From the NCBI RefSeq assembly GCF_938029845.1, contig NZ_CALHGG010000027.1:20774-84773 (forward strand): DNA of 64,000 nt, given 5' to 3'. The position numbers were made by a program, and so were the translations under genes. The notes beneath the pieces are model-generated. The model was given only the letters and a program-made list of their open reading frames with translations, was not told the DNA's origin and did not search any database. Positions within the stretch are counted from its first letter, which is position 1, and every line of letters starts with the position of its first letter. Shown piece by piece: positions 29,621-38,493 of this stretch. This stretch comes from an uncultured Capnocytophaga sp. GTDB taxonomy: Bacteria > Bacteroidota > Bacteroidia > Flavobacteriales > Flavobacteriaceae.

Positions 29621-29770
29621 AAACAATGCTATTTTATTTGGAATAAGGCGTTACTTACTGAAAAACACAGTCTTACAAGTCCTAGCCAATTTAGGAAATC
29701 TCTTCCCCTTAAAAGCAAGATTGGCTATCAAAATTTCATTAAAAAACCATTATTTCTCCAATAAAAATTG

Positions 29771-29778
29771 TATTTTTG
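29771..29778 (+). promoter_or_regulatory. -7 box TATTTTTG for carA
   Basis: TATTTTTG lies 28 bases before ATG 29807. The box overlaps the longer frame that begins at 29768, so 29807 is the likely start. Confidence 0.5.
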
Positions 29779-29806
29779 CACCAATAACACAAGTGTGATT
29801 ATTCTA

Positions 29807-30913
29807 ATGAAATATACACAAAAAAAACCAGCAATTGTCCTCTTGGAGGACGGCACTGTTTTCTATGGGAAAGCTGTAGGAAAAGAAGGAAGTGCCTTTG
29901 GAGAAATCTGTTTTAATACAGGAATGACTGGCTATCAAGAAATCTTTACCGACCCTTCCTACTTTGGGCAAATCATGGTAGCCGCTACCGTTCATATAGG
30001 TAATTACGGAGCTTTCTCCGAGGAAAACGAATCCGATGGGGTGAAGATTGCAGGTCTGGTATGTCGCAACTTTAGTGAGTTCGGCTCCCGTCCTATCAGT
30101 GAGGAATCCTTGGGAGCTTTCCTTGAAAAATATGGTCTTTTTGTAGTAAGTGAAGTAGATACCCGTGCCTTAGTATCTTACATACGTGATCATGGGAGTA
30201 TGAATGCGGTACTCTCCACTGAAGTGGATAACATAGAAGGACTCAAAGCACAACTCAAGGCACAACCTTCCATGAAGGGCTTGGCGTTGGCTCCTGAGGT
30301 ATCCACCAAGGAGGCTTATTTCGTAGGAGATGAAAACGCCCCTTATCGTGTGGCTGCCTTGGATTTGGGTATCAAACGCAATATATTGCGCAACTTAGCC
30401 GCTCGCGGTGCCTATATCAAGGTATTCCCGCATACAGCTACCTTTGAAGAGCTCAATGCTTTTGCCCCTGATGGCTTCTTCCTCTCCAATGGCCCTGGAG
30501 ACCCTGAACCACTAACCGAGGCTATTACGCTTACTCAACAGATTATTGAGAGTGGCAAACCTATATTTGGTATTTGCTTAGGTCACCAGCTTATCGCTCT
30601 CTCCCAAGGAGTGCCTACCTATAAGATGCGCAATGGTCACAGAGGCATCAACCACCCTGTAAAGAACCTCCTTACTGGCAAGAGTGAGATTACCTCTCAG
30701 AATCATGGTTTTGCAGTAAATAAGGAATTAGCAGAAAAGAACCCGAATATAGAAATCACCCACTTACATCTCAATGACGGCACCGTAGCGGGTATTCGCC
30801 TCAAGAATCGCCCCGTATTCAGCGTACAATACCACCCTGAAGCCGCCCCAGGCCCTCATGATGCGAGCTATCTCTTTGATCAATTCATTGAGCTTATGAA
30901 AAATAACAAGTAA
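29807..30913 (+). CDS. carA: Carbamoyl-phosphate synthase small (glutaminase) subunit
   Basis: 368 residues. The N-terminal CPSase small-chain domain has FGEICFNTGMTGYQEIFTDPSY. The C-terminal class I glutamine amidotransferase domain has the nucleophile motif FGICLGHQLIAL and the catalytic His-Glu in QYHPEAAPGP. It hydrolyses glutamine and passes ammonia to CarB for arginine and pyrimidine synthesis. carB is not adjacent: the gene is followed by a strong terminator and genes on the other strand. Confidence 0.96.
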   Translation: MKYTQKKPAIVLLEDGTVFYGKAVGKEGSAFGEICFNTGMTGYQEIFTDPSYFGQIMVAATVHIGNYGAFSEENESDGVKIAGLVCRNFSEFGSRPISEESLGAFLEKYGLFVVSEVDTRALVSYIRDHGSMNAVLSTEVDNIEGLKAQLKAQPSMKGLALAPEVSTKEAYFVGDENAPYRVAALDLGIKRNILRNLAARGAYIKVFPHTATFEELNAFAPDGFFLSNGPGDPEPLTEAITLTQQIIESGKPIFGICLGHQLIALSQGVPTYKMRNGHRGINHPVKNLLTGKSEITSQNHGFAVNKELAEKNPNIEITHLHLNDGTVAGIRLKNRPVFSVQYHPEAAPGPHDASYLFDQFIELMKNNK

Positions 30914-30930
30914 CACAATAACTAATAAAA

Positions 30931-30963
30931 CAACACGCCTTGTATAATCTACAAGGCGTGTTG
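30931..30963. terminator. Terminator between carA and the convergent small gene
   Basis: A perfect 14-base stem, CAACACGCCTTGTA (30931-30944) and TACAAGGCGTGTTG (30950-30963), with loop TAATC, followed by a T-rich run. It lies 17 bases past the carA stop. Confidence 0.85.
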
Positions 30964-30968
30964 CTATT

Positions 30969-31507
30969 TTATACTTGTAACACCTGTCCATAAAACAGAG
31001 TTGATGAAAGGGTTTTCTTTGTCAACTTTTGATACTGATAGACAAATTCTTCAAAGGTAATCTCCTCTCCTGCTTTCAAGATATAGAGTATTTCCTTATC
31101 TGTATGGTCAAAAACAATCCTCAATTCCTTGTCCTCTAAAAGAAAGATATCCTCTTCATATCCTACTTTTTCATAGAAAACCAATCTGCTGATTATTTGA
31201 TTTTTAAGCACATATACCTTTTTTGTAAATTCTCTTGCTTAACTACACTACCCATTTCTGTAAAAATCTCTGTATCAGCAGTTATCTCTACCAAAGGAAG
31301 TCCTAACGCTTCCCTGTAACTGTTTTTTAAGACTGAAGTAAGGGAAACTGCTGTTCCTTTCTTACTTGGTGTAAGTTTCCCTTTAAGAAAATTCTTTCTT
31401 TTCCTCCACCAATATATAAGTCCCAATAAAGGAAGAATAAGCCAAATATAGGCATATACAAACTGTAATACAACCGATATCCAAAAATCCTTCGTGAATC
31501 CCTCCAT
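30969..31507 (-). pseudogene. Small membrane-anchored protein split by a frameshift in an A6 tract
   Basis: Two overlapping frames are seen. The first (31507-31193, 104 residues) has one membrane helix (about 11-33, VVLQFVYAYIWLILPLLGLIYWW). The second (31211-30969, 80 residues from a GTG) has no signal. At T6 (31219-31224; A6 on the coding strand) one extra base would join them into a 179-residue protein, reading LQKKVYVLKNQIISRLVFYE across the joint. As they stand, the first ends MCLKIK. No family recognised. Alternatives: two genuine, translationally coupled genes, or a sequencing error. It follows the DUF2625 gene by seven bases. Confidence 0.5.
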
Positions 31508-31514
31508 ACCTCTA

Positions 31515-32192
31515 TTATTTCTCCAAGAGTTGTCTTTGCATATCCATCGTAAGGCGATAGCTTTCCTCGATAGGAACTACCTTTCGACTGACAGCCTCTA
31601 TCTGTTGTCCTTCTTTTGTCCAGAGGAAAGGAAAGAATGAAAACACTTGATTTCCATTGAGCTTAGCGACTTCTTCCTGCCAGCCTTCCCAATAGTAAGG
31701 TTCATAGAACAGATCTATATCCCCCTCCAGTGTCCAGCAGACAAATTCAGAATAGCCACAGTTCATAGGTTCCCAAGAAAGTGTATCAGGGGCTAAGTAG
31801 TATATCTGTCCTAGGTCATCTTGTCCGAAAGCACCTCCATTGATGGCGAAAAATCCTCCCAAGATATCATCCGCTACCAAGAGGAATGCAGGGGGCTGAC
31901 CATAATCCTCAAAAGTTTTCCCCTTATTCCACTGGAACATTCCTCTGTCCAATCTTTCACTGCCCGAACCTAAGAGACGTATCCAACCGCCATTTATAAG
32001 GATACCTCCTGTCTCATAGAGGATAGCTCCCATGGGCGAACGGGTAGTTATCTGTGCATTCAGCAGTTCTGTTTCTGCTCGCTTGGCATCACGGGGTAGT
32101 ACTTCATAAGTATTGATAGCCTCTTGTAACCATTCCTGTATCAAGTCCCATGCGGGCTCTTCCTTATTAATCAGTTCTTCTAATGTTCTCAT
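31515..32192 (-). CDS. DUF2625 family protein
   Basis: 225 residues with no signal peptide or membrane helix, probably cytoplasmic. MRTLEELINKEEPAWDLIQEWL at the start (DUF2625 hallmark), ETGGILINGGWIRLLGSGS and GGFFAINGGAFG in the middle match the family as I know it. Function unknown; some members occur in polymorphic-toxin immunity neighbourhoods, but nothing here proves that. It is followed at seven bases by the frameshifted small membrane gene. Confidence 0.72.
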   Translation of the reverse strand: MRTLEELINKEEPAWDLIQEWLQEAINTYEVLPRDAKRAETELLNAQITTRSPMGAILYETGGILINGGWIRLLGSGSERLDRGMFQWNKGKTFEDYGQPPAFLLVADDILGGFFAINGGAFGQDDLGQIYYLAPDTLSWEPMNCGYSEFVCWTLEGDIDLFYEPYYWEGWQEEVAKLNGNQVFSFFPFLWTKEGQQIEAVSRKVVPIEESYRLTMDMQRQLLEK

Positions 32193-32204
32193 ATTTCTCT
32201 TTAT

Positions 32205-32242
32205 TTAAAAAATATTGCCCCACACAAGTGTAGGGCAGTATT
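32205..32242 (-). terminator. atpA terminator
   Basis: Minus strand: a 15-base stem with one mismatch and one wobble (between 32228-32242 and 32211-32225), then T6. It starts about 22 bases after the atpA stop. Confidence 0.65.
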
Positions 32243-32264
32243 ATCAATAATATTAAATTAAAAA

Positions 32265-33848
32265 CTATTTCACGATATATTTTTTCGCTATCTCTTTGGC
32301 TACGCTTTCCAAAACAGAAGTAATCTCATCATTGATCTTTCCTGCTTTAATTTCCAAAAGAGTATCCTCATGAGAAGCACGTAGGTTTTCCAAGTATTCT
32401 TTTTCAAACTCACGTACACTTTCCACTGGGATTTGGCGCAATAGGTTCTTAGAACCTACATAGATAATCGCTACTTGATCTTCTACCTTATAAGGGGTAT
32501 TGGATGGTTGTTTAAGGATTTCCACATTGCGCTTTCCTTTCTCAATCACGTTGCTGGTAGCTGCATCAAGGTCTGAACCGAACTTAGCAAAAGCTGCCAA
32601 CTCACGGAACTGTGCTTGGTCAAGCTTGAGGGTACCTGCTACCTTCTTCATAGACTTGATCTGAGCGGAACCTCCTACACGAGATACAGAGATACCCACG
32701 TTGATCGCTGGACGTACCCCAGAGTTGAATAGGTCAGACTCAAGGAATATCTGTCCGTCGGTGATAGAAATCACGTTGGTTGGGATATAAGCGGAAACGT
32801 CCCCTGCTTGAGTTTCTATCACTGGAAGTGCGGTAAGAGAACCTCCACCCTTTACAAGGTGTTTGATAGAATCAGGAAGGTCATTCATATTGCGGGCTAC
32901 ATTGTCATCCTTAATCACCTTAGCGGCACGTTCCAAAAGGCGAGAGTGCAAGTAGAACACGTCCCCAGGGTATGCCTCACGTCCAGGTGGGCGACGAAGC
33001 AAGAGAGATACCTCACGGTAAGCCATCGCTTGCTTAGAAAGGTCATCATAGATAATGAGTGCCGGGCGACCTGTATCACGGAAGTATTCCCCAATCGCTA
33101 CCCCTGCAAAAGGTGCATATACCTGCATAGGTGCTGGATCAGAAGCATTGGCTGCTACGATAGTGGTATAGGCGAGTGCTCCTGCATCTTCCAAGGTTTT
33201 GGCAATTCCTGCTACAGTAGAGGCTTTTTGACCAATGGCTACATAGATACAATATACAGGATTACCTGCATCGTAGAACTCTTTTTGGTTAAGGATGGTA
33301 TCAATACATACCGTAGTTTTACCTGTTTGTCTGTCCCCGATCACAAGCTCACGCTGACCGCGTCCGATAGGAATCATAGCGTCAATAGCCTTGATTCCTG
33401 TTTGCAAAGGTTCATTTACGGGTTGGCGATAGATTACCCCTGGCGCCTTACGCTCGAAAGGCATTTCGTAAAGCTCACCTAAGATAGGGCCTTTACCGTC
33501 AATAGGTTCACCTAAGGTATTGATTACACGTCCTACGATTCCCTCCCCTACTTTGATAGAGGCAATGGTTTTAGTACGTTTTACTGTATCCCCTTCTTTT
33601 ATTTGGGTAGAAGACCCAAGGAGTACCACCCCCACATGATCTTCTTCAAGGTTAAGCACCATTCCTTCTTGTCCTGATTCGAAACGGACAAGCTCTCCAT
33701 TTTCCACTTTGGAGAGACCGAAAATGCGAGCAATCCCATCTCCTACTTCTAATACCGTCCCTACCTCTTCTAAGGATACAGACGCATCGAAGTTTGCTAA
33801 TTGTTTCTTAAGAATCGCTGAAACTTCAGCCGCCTTTATTTGTGCCAT
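32265..33848 (-). CDS. atpA: F1 ATP synthase alpha subunit
   Basis: 527 residues, full length. The Walker A motif [13 protein letters not shown] and the alpha signature [10 protein letters not shown] are intact. It is the non-catalytic nucleotide-binding subunit of F1. Oddly it is alone: the downstream gene is a DUF2625 protein and the upstream one a DUF2339 membrane protein, and none of atpB, E, F, H, G, D or C is in the window. It has its own -7 box and terminator. Confidence 0.97.
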   Translation of the reverse strand: MAQIKAAEVSAILKKQLANFDASVSLEEVGTVLEVGDGIARIFGLSKVENGELVRFESGQEGMVLNLEEDHVGVVLLGSSTQIKEGDTVKRTKTIASIKVGEGIVGRVINTLGEPIDGKGPILGELYEMPFERKAPGVIYRQPVNEPLQTGIKAIDAMIPIGRGQRELVIGDRQTGKTTVCIDTILNQKEFYDAGNPVYCIYVAIGQKASTVAGIAKTLEDAGALAYTTIVAANASDPAPMQVYAPFAGVAIGEYFRDTGRPALIIYDDLSKQAMAYREVSLLLRRPPGREAYPGDVFYLHSRLLERAAKVIKDDNVARNMNDLPDSIKHLVKGGGSLTALPVIETQAGDVSAYIPTNVISITDGQIFLESDLFNSGVRPAINVGISVSRVGGSAQIKSMKKVAGTLKLDQAQFRELAAFAKFGSDLDAATSNVIEKGKRNVEILKQPSNTPYKVEDQVAIIYVGSKNLLRQIPVESVREFEKEYLENLRASHEDTLLEIKAGKINDEITSVLESVAKEIAKKYIVK

Positions 33849-33924
33849 TATTTTTATGTATGAATATATTCCTTTTTATCTTTTTATAAAAGCTACCTAT
33901 TTGGTACTTCTATAAATTTTCGTG

Positions 33925-33932
33925 CAAAGATA
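33925..33932 (-). promoter_or_regulatory. -7 box TATCTTTG for atpA
   Basis: Minus strand TATCTTTG, 76 bases upstream of the ATG at 33848, giving a leader of about 70 bases. The -33 element is unclear. Confidence 0.45.
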
Positions 33933-34018
33933 CAAAAAAAATTCAAATCTACTAGCACGTAAATATCTTTTTTTAATGACCAAGAACTAGTAACTAATGA
34001 CTAGTGACTTGTCACTTA

Positions 34019-36514
34019 TCATTTGTCATTATTTCCTATTTTCTTATCGTACTTCACATAGAGGAAGGAAGCGATCATAAGCAATACTCCAAGTACGACC
34101 AATACCACCACCCTAGAAATAGTACTTAGGTGAGCGATGTCGTAGAAAAAGAGCTTGACAAGAGTAAAGAGAATCAAAGAGATACTAGCTATTCGCATAT
34201 AGCTTTTGCCCTGATGTATTCCCTTCACAAGCATGAATACGCCATAAGACACCCATAAGATGCTCAGACCCAATTTGTAATTGGAAGTAGCTCCTAAAAG
34301 CTCTGTCCAGTGTAGCCACTCGCTACTTACGACCCATAGGACAACTCCATAAAGCACCAAATCACGTACCTTTTTGTTTTTAAAGTTGATAGCTTCTGCA
34401 TCGAGCAACTTGTACGTTTGCCATAACAACAGAGCAAAAGCGGATAGTGCTATATAACGAATGGCAATATACATCATATTAGGCATATAGGTTAGGTATA
34501 AGCCCCTGAGTTCACTGAGCAAATACAACCCTTGGGTCAACATGATAATTGCTATAACAAGATTGAATGCTAAGTTATTGAACAAGATTTTTTCCTTGCG
34601 AATATAGGGTGTATCTATCCATGTAAAGAGGGCAAAGTAAGTTACCGTATAGACAATGAGCCACATTTGCTTAAAGTAATGCAAACTATCATAGAGTTTC
34701 ATTTCTGTATCCGCTTCTACTGCATATTGGTTTATCCTTATTACCCAATAATTATATATCTCTATATAAAAAGTGGCATATAACACTATAAACAGGAGGA
34801 CATTGATCACATAATCAAACGTTTCAGAGGCTTTTTCCCTATAACGGCTATTGACATAGGAGATACCCGCTACTATACCTACATAAAGCAATGAGTTAAG
34901 GAAGGTGGTATTGAGAAAAGCTGTTACTTTCTCAGGAGTTGAGGCAACGAGTTCCTGCACTTCTAACCAATTGCTCCAAAGGCTAGAAGTTGCTAAAGGG
35001 AGGAGTATATAGGAAATCACCTCGTACATACGGATTTTTTGGCTACGTCCTACCCAGAAAAGACCACCTGCCTCCATTGTCCAGAAGAGAGTAATCCAAA
35101 CCCCTTTAAAATAGATAGGTATGGCAATGGTTATAAAAGATATAGCCAAGATGAGACTTAGGTACTTCAACTCCTTGGAAGCCCCCCTACTACGGGTATA
35201 GAAATACACCAAGAAGTGGAAGAGCGCATTGGCCAAGGTGAATACGGTCAGATAATCACGTGTCTGAGCAAATACATTTTCAAAGGTAAAGGTTAGCCCA
35301 AATGAATAGAATAACAAGGTGTTAGAGAGCAAAATAAGTATATCCCCTATTGTAAAAGTATCCTTAGCCCATAACTTGCGTACAATGAATGCAAAATGGA
35401 AGATAAGGTAATAAATCAACAAGAAAGAGAAATAAAGTCCTTGGTTATCCTCGTATTTGAACACATGGAGGGTTAGGTAGAGTGCCCAAGTAAAGACAAA
35501 GGCAGAATGATAAAGCCAGCGCCATTGCTTATAAAAGGAAATGACCAATATACCCACATTGATAAAAGCTACATAGGAGAGGAGTACCCATACATGTCCG
35601 CCACCATTACTAAGCAAGAAAGGCACCGCATAGCCCCCTACCATACCAATGAGCGCAATAATTTGCTGGTTGTAGTTTAGGGCAAACCAAATAGTAGCGA
35701 CTGTAACAAAGAACATCAGCGCGAAAGCCACCCCTATAGGGTACATTTGGTAAAAGTCATAAGCCACATAGGTTAGGAAATAGAATATCGCCATCGCTCC
35801 ACTGACAAGTACCGCACTGAATTTTTCATATTTAGGCTTGAGATAATAGCCTACCCCAAAGAGAGCTGCCCCCACGAGATAACCCAAGATGACACGCATA
35901 GTAGGGCTAATAAGATCGTGTTCAATAGAGTACTTCACTCCAATAAACACCCCTATGAGGATAATGGCAATCCCTATCTTGTTAAAGAGATTTCCTCCAA
36001 TAAAGCGTTCCCAATCCTCTTTTTTAATCAGTTTAGGCCACTCTATCACAGGTTCGTTTTTGTCCTTGGAAGCAGAAGCTTCCACCTTAGAAGGGGTAAT
36101 AGGTGTCTCGATAGCTACCTTTTGAATAGGTTTTTCTTCGTGGGCAACCTTTTCTGCTGCTACTTTTTCTTCTACTGGAGCAACTTTCTCTACAGAGATA
36201 GGTTTTTCCTCTACCTCCTTTTGGGGTGTCTCCTGCTCCACTTTTGGCACTTCGATTTTTTCTTCTTTGAGTATTTCCACCTTTTCTTCCTTTGGAATTT
36301 CTGTATTCTTATTTACAGGGGGGATTACTTCTTCCTCTGTCACAGGTTGAAATACCTCTTTAGGTTTGGGCGCACTGCCCTTAGCTGGAGTAGGAGTTGT
36401 GAGCTGCTCCAACTGTCTCTGTATTAGTAAGACTTTTTGGGTGATATAAGATTGGTTGCGGAGAATACCGTCCAATTTCCCATCCAACAAAGCCCATTTA
36501 TCCTCTGAACTCAT
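34019..36514 (-). CDS. DUF2339 multi-pass membrane protein
   Basis: 831 residues. Residues 1-50 are a short coiled coil (LDGILRNQSYITQKVLLIQRQLEQL). Residues 50-160 are low-complexity Lys/Glu/Pro/Val repeats (EEKVEILKEEKIEVPK). From about 170 (WERFIGGNLFNKIGIAIILIGVFIGVKYSIEHDLI, the DUF2339 opening) to the end there are more than 20 hydrophobic segments. Function unknown; the family is common in Bacteroidota inner membranes. It is preceded by a good promoter. Confidence 0.85.
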   Translation of the reverse strand: MSSEDKWALLDGKLDGILRNQSYITQKVLLIQRQLEQLTTPTPAKGSAPKPKEVFQPVTEEEVIPPVNKNTEIPKEEKVEILKEEKIEVPKVEQETPQKEVEEKPISVEKVAPVEEKVAAEKVAHEEKPIQKVAIETPITPSKVEASASKDKNEPVIEWPKLIKKEDWERFIGGNLFNKIGIAIILIGVFIGVKYSIEHDLISPTMRVILGYLVGAALFGVGYYLKPKYEKFSAVLVSGAMAIFYFLTYVAYDFYQMYPIGVAFALMFFVTVATIWFALNYNQQIIALIGMVGGYAVPFLLSNGGGHVWVLLSYVAFINVGILVISFYKQWRWLYHSAFVFTWALYLTLHVFKYEDNQGLYFSFLLIYYLIFHFAFIVRKLWAKDTFTIGDILILLSNTLLFYSFGLTFTFENVFAQTRDYLTVFTLANALFHFLVYFYTRSRGASKELKYLSLILAISFITIAIPIYFKGVWITLFWTMEAGGLFWVGRSQKIRMYEVISYILLPLATSSLWSNWLEVQELVASTPEKVTAFLNTTFLNSLLYVGIVAGISYVNSRYREKASETFDYVINVLLFIVLYATFYIEIYNYWVIRINQYAVEADTEMKLYDSLHYFKQMWLIVYTVTYFALFTWIDTPYIRKEKILFNNLAFNLVIAIIMLTQGLYLLSELRGLYLTYMPNMMYIAIRYIALSAFALLLWQTYKLLDAEAINFKNKKVRDLVLYGVVLWVVSSEWLHWTELLGATSNYKLGLSILWVSYGVFMLVKGIHQGKSYMRIASISLILFTLVKLFFYDIAHLSTISRVVVLVVLGVLLMIASFLYVKYDKKIGNNDK

Positions 36515-36536
36515 AATAATATGATTTTGCTAGGGA

Positions 36537-36567
36537 CAAATGTACAAAAAAAATTTCAATTTGACAA
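36537..36567 (-). promoter_or_regulatory. Promoter of the DUF2339 gene
   Basis: Minus strand: TTG (36565-36567), a 20-base spacer and TACATTTG (36537-36544), matching the Bacteroidota consensus. It lies 22 bases upstream of the ATG. Confidence 0.6.
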
Positions 36568-36619
36568 TTGGTCAATTTGCTAATCGTCTCATTGTCTAAT
36601 TAGCTAATTGTCTAATCGG

Positions 36620-37516
36620 CTAATTATACTGTTTGTATCCTGCTTTAAGGCGTGCTTTAACCTGCTGGGCTAAGGAGGCGGGAGCGAGTACCTTTAGCGA
36701 ATCACTAAAGGAGCAGAGCCGCATTACCAAGTCGTAAGGAGCCTCCCCTTGGGGAAAAGCAAGGGTCAGTTGTACACGTATCTCTTTATCATCCTCAAAA
36801 ACAATCTCTTGTGTGGGATGCAACTTGAGTGTTTTCACATATTGTCCTTGCTCATAGTTAAAAGAAAGGAGTATTTGTTGACGAGGGTCATTCTCAGCCA
36901 TAGAGATCCCATAGAAATAGTTAAAGAATGTCTCCATATCCAGTTTTGGGCGTTCCACCTCTACTTCTAATACCTTTAGGTTACTCATCCTATCGAAAGC
37001 AAAAGCCTTGAGTTTGAAAGACTGTTTGTCGTCCGTAGCGATAAGGTACCAACGTCCCTGGTATTCCTTTACTGCATAGGCTAGTGCCTCTCTTTCGGTG
37101 GTCTCCTCCGAGTAAAAAGCTTTGTAGTGGAAAGAGATCAAGAGGTCTTGGGTAATAGCTGTAAGAATAGGGTTGAGCATCTCCAAGCCCCTTTCGGGTT
37201 GGGGTTCCACAAGGAGGACATGCTGATCTTTTGCCCTTCGGTAGGCTTCCATAAGCAGAAGGTGGTCTAAGAGGAGCTGTTGATCTGAAAGCGTTTCAGG
37301 GTCTATTCTCCATATTTTTTCCTTATTATCAAAGATAATCTCTATACCAAAAGCATTTTCTATATCATTGAAGTCTCTTCTTATGGTTCTATCACTGTAG
37401 ATTATACCCGCTTCCTTCAACTTCTCACTGATTTTTTGTGCTGACAAGCCCTTTTTATTGGCTGTAAGCAAACTTACTATACGTACTAAACGTTCTATTT
37501 GGATTGTTTTTGCCAT
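36620..37516 (-). CDS. WYL-domain HTH transcriptional regulator
   Basis: 298 residues. The N-terminal winged helix (IQIERLVRIVSLLTANKKG to SDRTIRRDFNDIENAFG) is of DeoR/HTH_11 type. The WYL-like ligand domain begins near 130, with VKEYQGRWYLIATDD, and a WCX-type C-terminal region follows. Such proteins sense nucleotides or other ligands and often control DNA repair or defence genes. The metallophosphoesterase gene ends 11 bases before its start, so the two are co-transcribed. Confidence 0.85.
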   Translation of the reverse strand: MAKTIQIERLVRIVSLLTANKKGLSAQKISEKLKEAGIIYSDRTIRRDFNDIENAFGIEIIFDNKEKIWRIDPETLSDQQLLLDHLLLMEAYRRAKDQHVLLVEPQPERGLEMLNPILTAITQDLLISFHYKAFYSEETTEREALAYAVKEYQGRWYLIATDDKQSFKLKAFAFDRMSNLKVLEVEVERPKLDMETFFNYFYGISMAENDPRQQILLSFNYEQGQYVKTLKLHPTQEIVFEDDKEIRVQLTLAFPQGEAPYDLVMRLCSFSDSLKVLAPASLAQQVKARLKAGYKQYN

Positions 37517-37527
37517 GTTTTTAGGGA

Positions 37528-38361
37528 TTAGGAGTTATTTTCACCATTTACTTCTATATACCGTCCCCACTCAAATCCTTCATTTTCTTCACGCATCACA
37601 TAACCGAGTTGGTTGGTGGTCAGTATAGTCTTTCCAATCCTAAAATCAGGTTGGTTGAAGTGGTGATGCCCATAGATCCAATAGTCAATGGCACTCTTTT
37701 CAATAAAATCGGTAAGGCCAAGGACAAAGGCATCGTTCAGTACACTGCCCAAGTACGTTTGTGGGTAGTACTTAAGGGTGGGGACATAGTGGGTAGCCAC
37801 TACAATATGCTCTATTTCACCTGCTTTTTTGGCTTGGGTGGCCTTTTTGACGGCTGTTTTGAGAAACTTAACTGCTGTTTTGTTGAAAGCGTTGAAGTCT
37901 GTCACTTGTAGGGAGTCTATTTCCTCTCCTTTTTCAGGGTTTTGCACGGTGATATAGTGGAAGTCACTCATACCATATTTGATTTTAGCGGCATTCTTCT
38001 TGCCGATATGGCTCCACATGGTACAGAGAATCAACTGGGTACGACCAATACGCTCGGTATAGTTGTCCACCAAAAAGAGATTACGGATTTCCTTCATTGG
38101 CTGCTCATAGCGGGTAGCGGCGTAGTGGTGAGTAAAGACATAGTACTCATGATTGCCTGGGATCCAGAACACTTTTTTGTAGCCCTTGCATAGGTCGGCT
38201 ATCTCACTCTTATACATCACACGAGAGAGATTAACGAAAGGACACAAGTCACCTGCAATAATAAGGATATCGCCTACACGCTCTATGGCGTTGTTGTCAA
38301 TCCAGCTGAGATTGTCTTGAAACTCAAGATGTAAATCGGAAAAATATTGTATTTTCATCAA
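37528..38361 (-). CDS. Calcineurin-like metallophosphoesterase
   Basis: 277 residues with all the family's metal-binding motifs: YFSDLHLEF (8-14), IAGDLC, PGNHEYY, ATHYVP and YGHHH. It has no signal peptide. The substrate is unknown; small nucleotide or phosphoester hydrolysis is the general activity. It is first in an operon with the WYL regulator. Confidence 0.88.
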   Translation of the reverse strand: MMKIQYFSDLHLEFQDNLSWIDNNAIERVGDILIIAGDLCPFVNLSRVMYKSEIADLCKGYKKVFWIPGNHEYYVFTHHYAATRYEQPMKEIRNLFLVDNYTERIGRTQLILCTMWSHIGKKNAAKIKYGMSDFHYITVQNPEKGEEIDSLQVTDFNAFNKTAVKFLKTAVKKATQAKKAGEIEHIVVATHYVPTLKYYPQTYLGSVLNDAFVLGLTDFIEKSAIDYWIYGHHHFNQPDFRIGKTILTTNQLGYVMREENEGFEWGRYIEVNGENNS

Positions 38362-38393
38362 TAATGGTTAATAGTTAATGATGTTGAGCAACA

Positions 38394-38469
38394 ATTAGAA
38401 AGCATTTTAACCTTATAAGACGCAATAAATTGCGTCTCTACATAGGTGGTGGCTAAGACAATTTCTAAT
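38394..38469. repeat. Perfect AGACGCAAT palindrome within an outer inverted repeat
   Basis: AGACGCAAT (38418-38426), AA, ATTGCGTCT (38429-38437) is a perfect palindrome with a two-base centre. It lies between outer arms ATTAGAAA (38394-38401) and TTTCTAAT (38462-38469). It sits 3' of the DUF262 pair and 5' of the metallophosphoesterase gene. Confidence 0.7.
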
Positions 38470-38493
38470 AAAAGAAAGAAGTGATCTTATAAA

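Noticed and set aside
29680..29735. TAGCCAAT ... ATTGGCTA inverted repeat before carA
   Set aside because: Eight-base arms with a loop of more than 30 bases and no T run; could be chance, and no riboswitch fold is evident.
32808..33482. 224-codon plus-strand frame
   Set aside because: Antisense to the well-conserved atpA; no promoter.
35918..36427. 169-codon plus-strand frame rich in Phe and Tyr
   Set aside because: Antisense to the Lys/Glu-rich region of the DUF2339 protein; composition explains the lack of stops.
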